A stretch of DNA of 64,000 nucleotides from Mycolicibacterium sp. CR10 (GTDB lineage Bacteria > Actinomycetota > Actinomycetes > Mycobacteriales > Mycobacteriaceae). Where the stretch lies: contig NZ_STGE01000019.1 in the NCBI RefSeq assembly GCF_005222675.1, forward strand, positions 372,001-436,000, written 5' to 3'. The notes under the pieces are model-generated. The model was not told where the DNA came from and searched no databases. It saw only the letters and a list, made by a program, of their open reading frames with translations. This document shows positions 23,434-32,037 of the stretch, one piece after another (positions within the stretch are counted from its first letter, which is position 1; the number at the start of each line of letters is the position of its first letter). The position numbers and the translations under genes are program-made.

Positions 23434-24333
23434 ATGAACTCGACACCCACTCACACTGGTGGTGTGGTCACAACGGACAACGATCTTGCAGCGGGTCAGT
23501 CCTGGGCATACCGCTCCCGCCAAGTCGACGACGTGGTCGAAGTCGAAGTCCTCAAGCTGGGGACGCAACGGCCCCCGCGCGTGCTGGTCCGTTTCGTCGA
23601 CGAGAGGTTCGAGGGCCGCCAGGAGTGGGTGCCTACGGCACGGCTCAAGGTTCAATGGGAGGCAGTCGATGCCTTCCGGGCCAGCGAGGCCCGCTGGGAC
23701 CGGATCTTCGACCTCGGCCGCGGTTTCGACGATCCCGCCGACGGCGCCGCCACAGAAGTCTTCACCGCGTTGATCGCTGACGATATTTCGCGGATGGAAT
23801 ACCGGGAGGCCGGTGCCTGTCGGATCACCGACTCCGGTCGGCTCACCGAGCTCACCGGCCTTGATGCCGCGGTGTGGACTCAGTGCCCGGAGGGGTTCAC
23901 CGAGGGTCCGGATTTGGTGGTGCCTTGGCCGGTGACCGAGCAGATCGCGACGGCCGCCGCGCGGCGCAACCCGGCCCCGATCTTGGAGGCGGTGCACAAC
24001 GAGGAGGGCGAAGCTCGCTATCACGCAGTCCACGGGCACTGCTATCGCGGCCGCGGGTCAAGCTCGGACCGCACGATCCCAGCAGAGATCTGCATGAAGG
24101 TCGACAACGAGCACGGCAAGCCACGTCGGGCGATCCTGCGCCAGTGGTGCGGCGCGGAGGCCGTCGACCGCTACGACGAGTTGGTGGAGTTACGCAAGGA
24201 GATCCACCGCGTCGGGCAGATCGCCGAGACCGCGATCGGAGAGCTGCGCAAGGCCGGGCGCAAGCAGCAGGCCGAGCACCTCGCCCGTCAGCTGGGCACG
24301 CCCGTGGAGATGCTGCGCCACATACAGGAGTGA
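23434..24333 (+). CDS. hypothetical protein with small beta-barrel-like N-terminus
   Basis: About 299 aa. After a short N-terminus come beta-rich segments 'VVEVEVLKLGTQRPPRVLVRFVDERFEGRQEWVPTARLKVQW', which look like an SH3/Tudor-type barrel, then helical segments and a C-terminal Lys/Arg-rich helix (ELRKEIHRVGQIAETAIGELRKAGRKQQAEHLARQLG). A conserved-looking 'ILRQWCGAEAVDRYDELVELR' precedes it. I do not recognise the family. It is the first gene of the island and converges with the next gene, the stops being two bases apart. The ATG at 23434 is one of several possible starts; GTG 23464 is another. Confidence 0.65.
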   Translation: MNSTPTHTGGVVTTDNDLAAGQSWAYRSRQVDDVVEVEVLKLGTQRPPRVLVRFVDERFEGRQEWVPTARLKVQWEAVDAFRASEARWDRIFDLGRGFDDPADGAATEVFTALIADDISRMEYREAGACRITDSGRLTELTGLDAAVWTQCPEGFTEGPDLVVPWPVTEQIATAAARRNPAPILEAVHNEEGEARYHAVHGHCYRGRGSSSDRTIPAEICMKVDNEHGKPRRAILRQWCGAEAVDRYDELVELRKEIHRVGQIAETAIGELRKAGRKQQAEHLARQLGTPVEMLRHIQE

Positions 24334-24334
24334 C

Positions 24335-25669
24335 CTACTTGGTCGGTCGGTGGTGTGCGTTCATGCCCTTGGCCATGAACGGCGCGAACTCCTCGGCTGT
24401 GACGTGGTCGGGCTCGACGTAGCGAAGCACCTCGGGGTTGGTCAATGGGTCGATCCGTTCGGCCTCCTGGGAGGTCCAGTGCTGCCACGTTCGGATCGAC
24501 TCGGCTATGGCGGGATCGTCGCAGTCGTCGATGAGCCCGTTCAGCGACTCGGCGTAGTCGCGGTACTCCCGTGCCCGGCCTTTTTCAGCCACTTGGTCCC
24601 GCAGTCGGCGTTGGTTGAGGTCGATGACGTAGGCCCGCTGAGCCGCGAGTACTGCTGCTTCCCAAGCCTGTTGGCGGCGTAGCAGTTCTTCCTCGCGCTG
24701 ACGTCTCTGCTCAGCGGCCTCCGTGACCCGGGCATCGAGTTCGGCGAACAGTGCGCCAAGTTTGTCGTCCAGTGTCCAACTTCTGCGATCCGACCAGGAT
24801 CTGGTGCGGTAGTACTCACCCAACTGCAACGTCAGACGACCCGACCCGACCTTCCTCGCGTGGAGGGGAACGCGCTGCCAGGTGTACTTCGACGTGGCGA
24901 GCGTGTCTTCGTCGGGCATGTCGCGGTCCACGAGTTCCTCACGCAGGCCGAACTCGAAGGAACACTCAGCGGTGCTGATGTGGAACCGGCGGTCGTCTCG
25001 GGGGTCTGGCTGGAGGGTCCATGTCCGGATGGCGCATTCGTCGGTGATGGCCTGCAGGATCCGGAGTGTCCGCTCCATGGTGGGTTCGGTGACAGCCACC
25101 CGAACCCGGCTGGCCAAACCCCGCACCTCATCCGATACTGCTCCCGTTGTCTGAGGCACGGCGATCTTCGGTGGTGGCTGCAGTCGAGGGGTGTCGTTCT
25201 CGCGCAGGAAGCGAATGGTGAGGTCGCCGTGATCACGGCCGGTGTGGCGAAGGACAAAACCTTTGGGGATGCGGTGCTCGGTGATCAGGCGGTGGATGGC
25301 CCGCCGATACCGCGCTCGTTGCTTCTCCGACGGGGATTCTACGATGACCTGACCGCCTGCGGAAACAAGTTCTGCGAGGAGGCCTGACGCGAGATCGTTT
25401 GTCTCCGAACCCGACTCGGCGGTATGCGCGTTGCCGATCGGATCCCGGTCCAACGGGTAGTGGCCGTGCGCCAGGTAGAAGCGGCCCTCATCGGTGAGAG
25501 TCGCCGACCACTGCTTGCGGCGGCGATCGACCGTCACCAAGCCGCGTGAGGCCAACGCGTACGCGGTGGTCTTGTAGGTGAAGTCCCGCCAGACCCCGTC
25601 TAGGCAGCCGTCGCCAATCCACTGCAACACCTCGACCTGGCGAACGGTTAGCGACTCGTTGCGGCGCAC
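24335..25669 (-). CDS. hypothetical protein with N-terminal winged-helix-like domain
   Basis: A 444-aa protein. Residues 1-65 look like a winged helix: 'LTVRQVEVLQWIGDGCLDGVW..FTYKTTAYALASRGLVTVDRRRKQWSATLTDEGRFYLAHGHY'. A mixed middle domain (KGFVLRHTGRDHGDLTIRFL) follows, then a long charged helix rich in Glu, Arg and Gln (AEQRRQREEELLRRQQAWEAAVLAAQRAYV...), likely coiled coil. Such proteins are common in actinobacterial mobile regions, but I know no function. Convergent with the previous gene. DNA binding is inferred from the wing only. Confidence 0.7.
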   Translation of the reverse strand: MRRNESLTVRQVEVLQWIGDGCLDGVWRDFTYKTTAYALASRGLVTVDRRRKQWSATLTDEGRFYLAHGHYPLDRDPIGNAHTAESGSETNDLASGLLAELVSAGGQVIVESPSEKQRARYRRAIHRLITEHRIPKGFVLRHTGRDHGDLTIRFLRENDTPRLQPPPKIAVPQTTGAVSDEVRGLASRVRVAVTEPTMERTLRILQAITDECAIRTWTLQPDPRDDRRFHISTAECSFEFGLREELVDRDMPDEDTLATSKYTWQRVPLHARKVGSGRLTLQLGEYYRTRSWSDRRSWTLDDKLGALFAELDARVTEAAEQRRQREEELLRRQQAWEAAVLAAQRAYVIDLNQRRLRDQVAEKGRAREYRDYAESLNGLIDDCDDPAIAESIRTWQHWTSQEAERIDPLTNPEVLRYVEPDHVTAEEFAPFMAKGMNAHHRPTK

Positions 25670-26000
25670 TTCTGCAGGATGACACCAGCAGACAGACCGT
25701 GCTCGGGTTCATGCAGCACTCGGTGTTGCTCGGCGTCCACGCGTCGGGTGCGGCGGGTCATTGCGTTGATCGGGAGTCGTAGTTGTGCTGAGGCGTGGGT
25801 GTGAGTGCCGGCGTACCGCGGCATTCCCAGAGACTTCTTCCAGCAGGGTCGCCGCCTTGCGGGCAACAGACCCTCTCCGGCGGCGAACGCCCGATATCGT
25901 CGAGCACTCCCTAATCGCTGCAGGGCCCTGTGGCGCTCTGGGGGACGTCGTCACTGCAGTAGCGTCCGAAGAACCGAGGATTTATTTGGTTGGAGGGGCG
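25670..26000. other. gene-poor stretch
   Basis: About 330 bases without a convincing gene. Several overlapping short frames exist on both strands but have low-complexity Arg/Pro-rich translations. The right end supplies the ribosome site of the remnant at 26001. Confidence 0.5.
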
Positions 26001-26228
26001 ATGGCGAATCATCTTGGCGTCGATACCGACGGTCTCCGCACTGCCGCGGCAAACAGCGCTCAGATGTTTGCCGTCGGCGGTGAAGCTCTCCACCGGACGC
26101 GCAGGCTGGCGCCGACACGGGAAGAGACCGTGGCACCGAACGTGGGTACGTCTTGTCGGCGGAAGCCATTACGCCTTGCAACTAATCCAGTCCGCCTAGC
26201 GGCCGCGTCAAAGCTCGGTCTATCCTGA
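26001..26228 (+). pseudogene. N-terminal fragment of an EspC/DUF2580-like secreted protein gene
   Basis: The ATG at 26001 follows ggaggggcg. The first 27 codons (MANHLGVDTDGLRTAAANSAQMF) match the start of ESX-associated DUF2580/EspC-like proteins ('L.VD..GLR.AA..S'). After about residue 30 the frame reads 'HRTRRLAPTREETVAPNVGTSCRRKPLRLATNPVRLAAASKLGLS', which does not continue the family. It therefore looks like a fragment joined to unrelated sequence, or frameshifted. Normal members are about 100 aa; this frame gives 75. Confidence 0.5.
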
Positions 26229-26295
26229 GCCGACTTCCTAGCTGCTGGGCGCCGTAAGCGCTGCCCCGATTACGTATTTGCGGGCCTCTTCAGCG

Positions 26296-26706
26296 CTATT
26301 CAGCCGATCCCAGGAGGGGTTGAATGATATCTGTGATCTCAACCAGCTTAGGAGCTTCTTCCATTCGAACCTCCGAGTCCAAAGCAGATCTAATTACGAT
26401 AGTTCCTTGCGCAACCGGATGATCCTTCAAACTAGTGATGACTGGTTTTTCACCGCTCAGATCGACGATTATTCCATGACTAGAACGTTTCCTTATTTCC
26501 TGCACTGCTCGCGCAATAAAGACTGCAGCACTCGCCGTAGCGACTGTCACGAGCCAAATCAGAGCGACCGTCTCGGCACCGAACTGATCTGGGCTACCGT
26601 CGGCCGACTCATCAATCGACTCTACGCCTTCCAGCGAAGCCATTAAATCAGACAGCTCCAGCTGGTATCGATGATCTGCGTCGACCTTTATCTCAATACT
26701 GGACAT
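26296..26706 (-). CDS. small membrane protein, possible EACC1-like effector-associated component
   Basis: A 136-aa protein. An N-terminal beta-alpha segment (MSSIEIKVDADHRYQLELSDLMASLEGVESI) is followed by one membrane span at about residues 46-67 (ETVALIWLVTVATASAAVFIARAV), a basic stop-transfer patch (QEIRKRSS), then a C-terminal strand-rich part (HGIIVDLSGEKPVITSL). This layout recalls the small 'effector-associated constant component' proteins described in actinobacterial conflict systems; that is inference from layout only. It overlaps the 3' end of the upstream HExxH-dCTP deaminase gene by 14 bases, so both are coupled. The ATG at 26706 is preceded by a gaaagg ribosome site. Confidence 0.65.
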   Translation of the reverse strand: MSSIEIKVDADHRYQLELSDLMASLEGVESIDESADGSPDQFGAETVALIWLVTVATASAAVFIARAVQEIRKRSSHGIIVDLSGEKPVITSLKDHPVAQGTIVIRSALDSEVRMEEAPKLVEITDIIQPLLGSAE

Positions 26707-28642
26707 TGGATTTACCTTTCCATTCATTCATCGCAGCCAAGATGGGCATTTCGACATCGCGCAAAACCTCGCTGAACTTCGGCCGCCAATCCTGATCCTG
26801 GTATTTACCTCCGTACCCCCCGGTTCCGCAAGCCACGGCAGGGACGATCTGCGCTAGTCGCTGCCCAGGGGTGAGGCCCAAAGGTACCGACGCCAGATTC
26901 ACCAGCTCCAACGTTAGTGTGCCTCTGAAACCCGGCTGGACCTGCACCGCAGTGGCTGACAACAGTCCCATTCTTCCTAGTGAAGAACGGGACAAGACTT
27001 GCGCCGTGCAGTCGTCGTCCACAACAAGGGTTTCCAGAGTCACAGCCAAAACAAGCTCGTGCGGGTGGAGCACAAATGATTGGCCCCACCCAATTTCGAC
27101 TGCTTCCTGGACTTGACGACTACGAGCGTTGGTATCGAGCGTGTTAAGAACAGCGATTTGATTACGCTTGAAAACGATGAAGTGGCGTCCCAACCGGACA
27201 TCCGTTGATGGCAAGCCTACATCGTTGGAATTGGTGGAAACTCCTCGCCGAGACACATACAGTACATTTGTGGGCGTCTCGTCGATACTGCGTTCAGATT
27301 GGTGTGGGTTTGCGTCGCGCACAGCAGCTCGGTTTACGCGCTCCTTCTCAAAGCGGTGGGCGAATTGAAGGAAGTCGACTGCTTGTTCAACCCGTCGCTC
27401 GCGTCGTTTCAGTGTGCGTGATCTTTCAACTAACGCAGTTGCGTCAACGTCGTAGCTTTCCGCAATTCCAGTCCAAAGACTTCCAATGATTCCTGCCTCA
27501 ATAGCTGAAAGGTCCTCGAGCACAGCCGGCCATTCCCAATCGACCGACTGAGGCGGGGCATCCTTGGACTCCGCAGTCAGGGCTTTGTCATGTACGTCTC
27601 TTCGAACATCGTCACGAAGTCCGATGAATGCTAAGTCAGCTCTGACGGCGTCTCGGCACTTCAAAACAAGGTCGCAGAATGCATTTTTTCGATTAAAATG
27701 AATAGAAGGTTCGTGGTTGGCCGCCCGAAATCGCCTCATGTCTCTCTGTTGCGACGCCTGCAGCGCGGCGATACGTATATCGGGAGCCGGGTGTTTCTGG
27801 CTATCTGACTCATATGAATGCGCGCCAAGGAATGTACGCATAGACGGAAGAGCTTTATCACCATAAAAGTGAAATAGAGTCGCATCACACGCGGTTTCGA
27901 TCAACCAACGCGTTAAATGACTGAACCACGGCTCTGGTAGAGAGTCCGGATCCTCCGTCGCAAGCTGCATGCGTGCTTTCGCCACTGCTTGCGCACCGGT
28001 ATTTCTAGCATTTGTGAGTCCAGCCATCCATTGCAGTATCCAATCCTCGGTGTACCGGAGGTGGGCTAGCTCGTGTCCTAAGCTGACAGGGTGCCATTTC
28101 GCAGAAGCGCCATCTTCTTGAGGAAGGGTCAATATGCGGATACGAGAGATATTCCGCATATTCTCTACGGGTATACCGAGCGATCGATTTGCGTTCGCAA
28201 ATGACTCAGCGACGGTTGACTTTCTTTCAATATGAAATTGTCTGCTGCTGCCCGGCCCTGGGATCACTAGGTATTTACTCAGCTGAAGCTCGCTCTGCCG
28301 GCTCCGGAGCCACCAGTTAAAGGCAGAGAAACGCGAGGACCATGACACCGCGCGGCGCAAGTCCACCAATGCATCCTCAAGCGTGCCAAGCTGCAAACAC
28401 ACGGCCCGAAGGGTGCGCCGCAGTTGCACCCAACGACCCACCGGAACCAAAGCCTTGTAGATGTAGTCGGCAACACGGTCTTCGATACTTCTATCGAAGA
28501 ATAGCGCGTTAATGAGTTCGTCTTGTTGCGGAAGAAGGCCTTGCTTCAATTCGAAATGAATCTTCTCGAGTACGGCGTCTACAGCTCTTGCGGCTCGGAT
28601 CGCTCCATCAATCGATTCTCTTGTTGCAAGGTCTAGAGTCAC
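26693..28642 (-). CDS. HExxH metalloprotease-like / dCTP deaminase-like fusion
   Basis: A 649-aa two-module protein. The N-terminal module (about 1-330) is helical and contains HELAH at residues 190-194 and, 55 residues later, 'LIETACDATLFHFYG' (E249, D253), which could provide the third zinc ligand of a gluzincin-type peptidase. The C-terminal module (about 475-605) is dCTP-deaminase/dUTPase-like: 'PSTDVRLG', then SRSSLGRMGL (RSSLGR at 552-557) and 'PGFRGTLTLEL', whose Glu579 matches the catalytic Glu of Dcd. Dcd enzymes deaminate dCTP, and relatives deplete nucleotides as phage defence. The fusion is not one I know. It is the middle gene of a minus-strand operon. Confidence 0.8.
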   Translation of the reverse strand: MTLDLATRESIDGAIRAARAVDAVLEKIHFELKQGLLPQQDELINALFFDRSIEDRVADYIYKALVPVGRWVQLRRTLRAVCLQLGTLEDALVDLRRAVSWSSRFSAFNWWLRSRQSELQLSKYLVIPGPGSSRQFHIERKSTVAESFANANRSLGIPVENMRNISRIRILTLPQEDGASAKWHPVSLGHELAHLRYTEDWILQWMAGLTNARNTGAQAVAKARMQLATEDPDSLPEPWFSHLTRWLIETACDATLFHFYGDKALPSMRTFLGAHSYESDSQKHPAPDIRIAALQASQQRDMRRFRAANHEPSIHFNRKNAFCDLVLKCRDAVRADLAFIGLRDDVRRDVHDKALTAESKDAPPQSVDWEWPAVLEDLSAIEAGIIGSLWTGIAESYDVDATALVERSRTLKRRERRVEQAVDFLQFAHRFEKERVNRAAVRDANPHQSERSIDETPTNVLYVSRRGVSTNSNDVGLPSTDVRLGRHFIVFKRNQIAVLNTLDTNARSRQVQEAVEIGWGQSFVLHPHELVLAVTLETLVVDDDCTAQVLSRSSLGRMGLLSATAVQVQPGFRGTLTLELVNLASVPLGLTPGQRLAQIVPAVACGTGGYGGKYQDQDWRPKFSEVLRDVEMPILAAMNEWKGKSNVQY

Positions 28643-28653
28643 AAAGAGGCAGT

Positions 28654-29187
28654 TTATGCCACAGTGTTGTTAGAAACCCTGCTTTGGTCTTCTTCGCGGG
28701 CAGATGTCAAAACACCTTCGGCAAGATCGTCTAGAGCCGCAGCAAGCTTTCGAGCCTTTCCAATGTTGACGATCCTGACCGAGCCGTCACTATCGATAAC
28801 CCGGACTCCATCACGCATAGAAATGAGTCGATCGATCCCTCGGATTGGCGCCGCTGCGGATGACGCACTGCTCGGCGTTGACTCGCTCGCATTGCCCATG
28901 GAAGCAATCCGCGCCATAACTGAAGCTGGCTCAACCGCCTCGTACGCAACGCGTTCGGTATCCAGGAAGTCGCTGAGGTTTCCAGCGGCTTTAAACATCG
29001 TCAACTGGTCAATTCTTTTGAGAATCGCGCGCACAGAGTCTGTCAGTCGGCCGTCCAGCGCCATTGAGCTATCATTCAAAAGCGCATGAATAGCCATCGC
29101 GGCAAGGGAAGCCGACTCGGCCACCTCCGCCTGCGTCGACACCGAGTGCCTCTGTTCGATGACTCTCATATCGCTTGAAGTTGACAC
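28654..29187 (-). CDS. hypothetical protein, first gene of the HExxH-dCTP deaminase operon
   Basis: A 177-aa soluble protein of unknown family. It has a helical N-terminal half (QAEVAESASLAAMAIHALLNDSSMALDGRLTDSVRAILKRIDQLTMFKAAGNLSDFLDTERVAYEAV), a Ser/Ala linker (ASESTPSSASSAAAP) and a C-terminal part with a beta-hairpin 'RDGVRVIDSDGSVRIVNIGKARKLAAALDDLAEGV'. No catalytic motif is apparent. The GTG at 29187 follows aaggag with five-base spacing. It ends 11 bases before the HExxH-dCTP deaminase gene, so it is surely cotranscribed and may be a regulator, sensor or inhibitor of it. Confidence 0.65.
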   Translation of the reverse strand: MSTSSDMRVIEQRHSVSTQAEVAESASLAAMAIHALLNDSSMALDGRLTDSVRAILKRIDQLTMFKAAGNLSDFLDTERVAYEAVEPASVMARIASMGNASESTPSSASSAAAPIRGIDRLISMRDGVRVIDSDGSVRIVNIGKARKLAAALDDLAEGVLTSAREEDQSRVSNNTVA

Positions 29188-29455
29188 TTGGTCTCCTTGC
29201 TGGGCTCGCACTGACCTAACGTCAGAGCCAGACTAGTGTGCACAAACTACAACGCTGTCACGACACGCTTTGTTCCATCAATGTGGTATCGCCACGAATG
29301 CTACTGGCTAGCCGGAACCGACGCAGCGGTTCCGGCTCAAGCGGTTGTCAGCTAATACCAACACCTCCTACGGTATGCGAACCGGTCTCGTTGCCTTCAC
29401 TTTTGAGAACGGGATCAACAATCAGCAACCCGTTGAAGGTCCACTAGAGCTTGAG

Positions 29456-29869
29456 TCAAGTCACCCCCGCGAGTTCCCTACGGTGTCGTCCGGGTTGCCC
29501 TAACCCCGACGACGACGGTGCGATGGTGTCGGATGTATCCCGCACGAGACACGACAAGCTCAGGGATGCGCTGGTGGTGTCGATCTGCTCCGCTAACAAG
29601 CACAACCCCGACATTCTGGAAAACCATCTGCTCCACAGGTCCAGCAGATGCGGTAGCGATCGGCCGAGCCGGTCGGGCCGAGTCACCATCAGGGTCTCCC
29701 CACTGCGCATGTCGGTGAGGAGTTCCTCTAGGGCCGGTCGATCCGCGCGGGCACCGGAGGCGGTGTTCGTCCAGATCCGCTCACAGCCGGCCCTCTGAAG
29801 AGCGTCCACCTGGCTGCGAACCGTCTGATCGCTCGTCGAGATTCGGGCGTAGCCGAGCATGCGGTGCAT
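29456..29869 (-). pseudogene. truncated serine recombinase (resolvase/invertase type)
   Basis: The first ~80 residues are a resolvase catalytic domain: 'MLGYARISTSDQTVRSQVDALQRAGCERIWTNTASGARADRPALEELLTDMRSGETLMVTRPDRLGRSLPHLLDLW', with the nucleophile Ser11 in YARIS and the RPDRLGR motif. 'LCLLAEQIDTT' follows, but then the frame reads 'SASLSLSCLVRDTSDTIAPSSSG...' instead of the expected 'LVFHIFGALAEFERxLIRERT' helix and C-terminal HTH. The gene is therefore truncated or frameshifted at about residue 105 and probably inactive. Confidence 0.75.
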
Positions 29870-30269
29870 ACCTTGATCCTTACCACTGGCCACCGACAGT
29901 TTCGGTACACGTTCGAGATCTTAAAATCCCAGGTGGCAAACCGGCTGGTGAAGCGTCTCGAAAACCTCGGTTACGGGGACGCTTCCACGCACCGCCGCCA
30001 CCCGATCCGGCATGACGAACGAACCGCGCGGGCGGTGCGCGGTTCACGATCGCCGTGCCAGTTGACGTAGGTCGTCGTTATCGGCGTGAGCCAGGTGGCG
30101 GTGAATATTACACCCATCGATGGCAAGGTCGCAATGCCGACTTGTTGACGAATCTTCGCGGGCGGGTGCGCGCCGCGCCAAGCTCAAGACAGCCACCGGG
30201 AGCGCGTGCACTGAATTGCACCACCTAGGCGGCACCAGCACTGATGCTGACATCACCTCATGCCGTGGA
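29870..30269. other. gene-poor stretch
   Basis: About 400 bases between the recombinase remnant and the nuclease-like gene. Short minus-strand frames here (for instance one reading ARFVMPDRVAAVRGSVPV) are interrupted by stops and may be decayed coding sequence of a mobile element. I see no intact gene, RNA or repeat. Confidence 0.5.
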
Positions 30270-31604
30270 TCAGGACGTGAGGTCGTGCAACTGAGGTTCA
30301 TCCAGCGCGGACAGCAGGCGGTTGATAGCGTCGCGCACTTCAGCGGTGAGTTGTCCGGTGCGGTCGCGCGTAACGGCGTCGGTGTACTTCCAGGACCGCG
30401 TCACCTGAATGCTCGGACGGACATCAAACTTCTCCATAGGCAGTCGGTCGGACCACTCGCCGAGGCTGCCCATCTCGGCGTCGGCTGCGTATCCGCGCTG
30501 GATGAGCCATCTCCGGAACAGACTGTCGTTGAGTTCTTTTCGCGGTCGTCGGCCGGCTCGGCCGTCGGAGAAGTCGTCAACCCATTGGCGTACATAGGTG
30601 GAGCCAGGCAGCCGCCGCGTGGGATACCAGCGCTGCGGACCGCTGGAGCGCCAGAAGGCGAGGTGAAAGTTCCCGTGGACTTGCCAGCCCGGTTCCTCGG
30701 TCAGCGCAATCAGCGCTTCGGCGCGATCAGGATGGGCATATACGCGCTTGTACTGGGGGGCGAGCTCGGCCGGCCAGGCGCTGAGCACGACGTTATCGCC
30801 TTCGATGTAGAGACTGACCCGATCGAAAGCCACGACCTGATCCTGTGGAAACTTCACACCCGCATGCCCGCCGACATCGCGAACCTCGGCAGTGAACCCG
30901 GTCGCCGTCTCAAGGATCGTGCGAAGACGTCGCAGTTGGCGGCCTGCATGATCGCCGCAGCGTTCTAGATCGGTGTAGGGCAATAGGTCCCCGAAATTCA
31001 TCTCGGCGTTATCGAAAAAATCATTGAGGACCGCAGCCTCCGCTGGACCCAGCACTCCGAGTTCGACAAGGTTCCACCACCGGTCGAGCAAGTCCTGCCA
31101 CCGCACCGGAACCCATCGTTTCGCGTGATGGCCAAGTTGTTTCGTGTTGATCTCCAGAGCCTGCAGCTCACTGGCGCTGGCGTACAGCTTGCTCTCGATG
31201 ACGACCACCAATGCGGTGCCGTACTGGATCACGCCGTCATAACGAGCACGTCGTTCCGAAGCCACGTTGAGTTCGTCGGTTCCCGCGACGAGGTCTTCGT
31301 GCGGACCGAGGAAGACACTGACCAACTTGTCAACCGTGGGGTCTTCCACTTCGATGTCAAGCGCAACGAGCGATTCGGTCTGCATATCGAATCGGGGGCG
31401 CGGGAGCGCCGAGAGCCTCGGACAGTCGGCCAAGCCGAGAAACGCCTCTTGGCATAGGGGGACCAGCCGCATCACGATCAATGCGGCCCTGGTGAGTTGA
31501 TCCTCGTGTTTGGGATCACGGTCGTAGGGCCGGAAGATGCTGAGGTGCTGATCCACCGCCTGACAGTAAACGCTGCGTGAGATGACCCCCGGGACGACCG
31601 CCAC
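30270..31604 (-). CDS. PD-(D/E)XK nuclease-like protein
   Basis: About 444 aa. A nuclease-like core is visible near the N-terminus: Glu34 in 'HEDQLTRAAL', Asp123 in 'RRARYDGVIQYG' and 'VVVIESKL' with Glu137-x-Lys139, i.e. E...D-(x)13-ExK as in restriction-endonuclease folds. The remainder is mixed alpha/beta (GFTAEVRDVGGHAGVKFP, TEEPGWQVHGNFHLAFW) and ends in an Arg-rich helical part. It is not a known restriction enzyme to me; its location between defence genes suggests an anti-phage role. The start is uncertain: GTG 31604 is chosen since the core begins about 20 residues later; an in-frame ATG at 31694 is possible. Confidence 0.65.
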   Translation of the reverse strand: MAVVPGVISRSVYCQAVDQHLSIFRPYDRDPKHEDQLTRAALIVMRLVPLCQEAFLGLADCPRLSALPRPRFDMQTESLVALDIEVEDPTVDKLVSVFLGPHEDLVAGTDELNVASERRARYDGVIQYGTALVVVIESKLYASASELQALEINTKQLGHHAKRWVPVRWQDLLDRWWNLVELGVLGPAEAAVLNDFFDNAEMNFGDLLPYTDLERCGDHAGRQLRRLRTILETATGFTAEVRDVGGHAGVKFPQDQVVAFDRVSLYIEGDNVVLSAWPAELAPQYKRVYAHPDRAEALIALTEEPGWQVHGNFHLAFWRSSGPQRWYPTRRLPGSTYVRQWVDDFSDGRAGRRPRKELNDSLFRRWLIQRGYAADAEMGSLGEWSDRLPMEKFDVRPSIQVTRSWKYTDAVTRDRTGQLTAEVRDAINRLLSALDEPQLHDLTS

Positions 31605-31755
31605 ATGTTGACTCGTAACCCACCTCGCACCGCCTCGAATGGGCCCCACGGCACCGCCCAAGCTCCAAAACCGCGCCGTTTGAACCAGGCACATCCGGCG
31701 GGGCGCAGCAGATCTCTCGTTCACCGATGGTGGTTGTTACCGAACGATGTCAAAA

Positions 31756-32037
31756 CTAGTTGTCGGACAACGCAATCGATTCGGGCTCGCCGCCGATCCG
31801 TCTTACAGTCTCCTGCTGCGCTTCGGTCAGCATGTCCTCGGTATAGCCATCGATCACGAGAGCCCACCACACCGTTCTCACGTTCGGACATCGAGGACAA
31901 CATCGGGGGCCGACGCCGAATTTGCCCATGCGCGGCGGGTAGTCCCATCCGAGGTCGAATGCTTCGCTAGGGGTCAGGATCTCCTCAACCCCGCACACTT
32001 CGCAGATATGCCGCCACTGCGGTTCGGTGTCCGTCAT
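31756..32037 (-). CDS. small zinc-ribbon protein
   Basis: A 93-aa protein with two cysteine pairs: 'HICEVCGVEEILTPSEAFDLGWDYPPRMGKFGVGPRCCPRC'. This is a common actinobacterial family of small zinc-ribbon-like proteins, often inside plasmids and islands, ending with a helix ('MLTEAQQETVRRIGGEPESI'). No function is known. The ATG at 32037 is chosen (MTDTEPQW) because the longer frame adds atypical sequence. Confidence 0.7.
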   Translation of the reverse strand: MTDTEPQWRHICEVCGVEEILTPSEAFDLGWDYPPRMGKFGVGPRCCPRCPNVRTVWWALVIDGYTEDMLTEAQQETVRRIGGEPESIALSDN

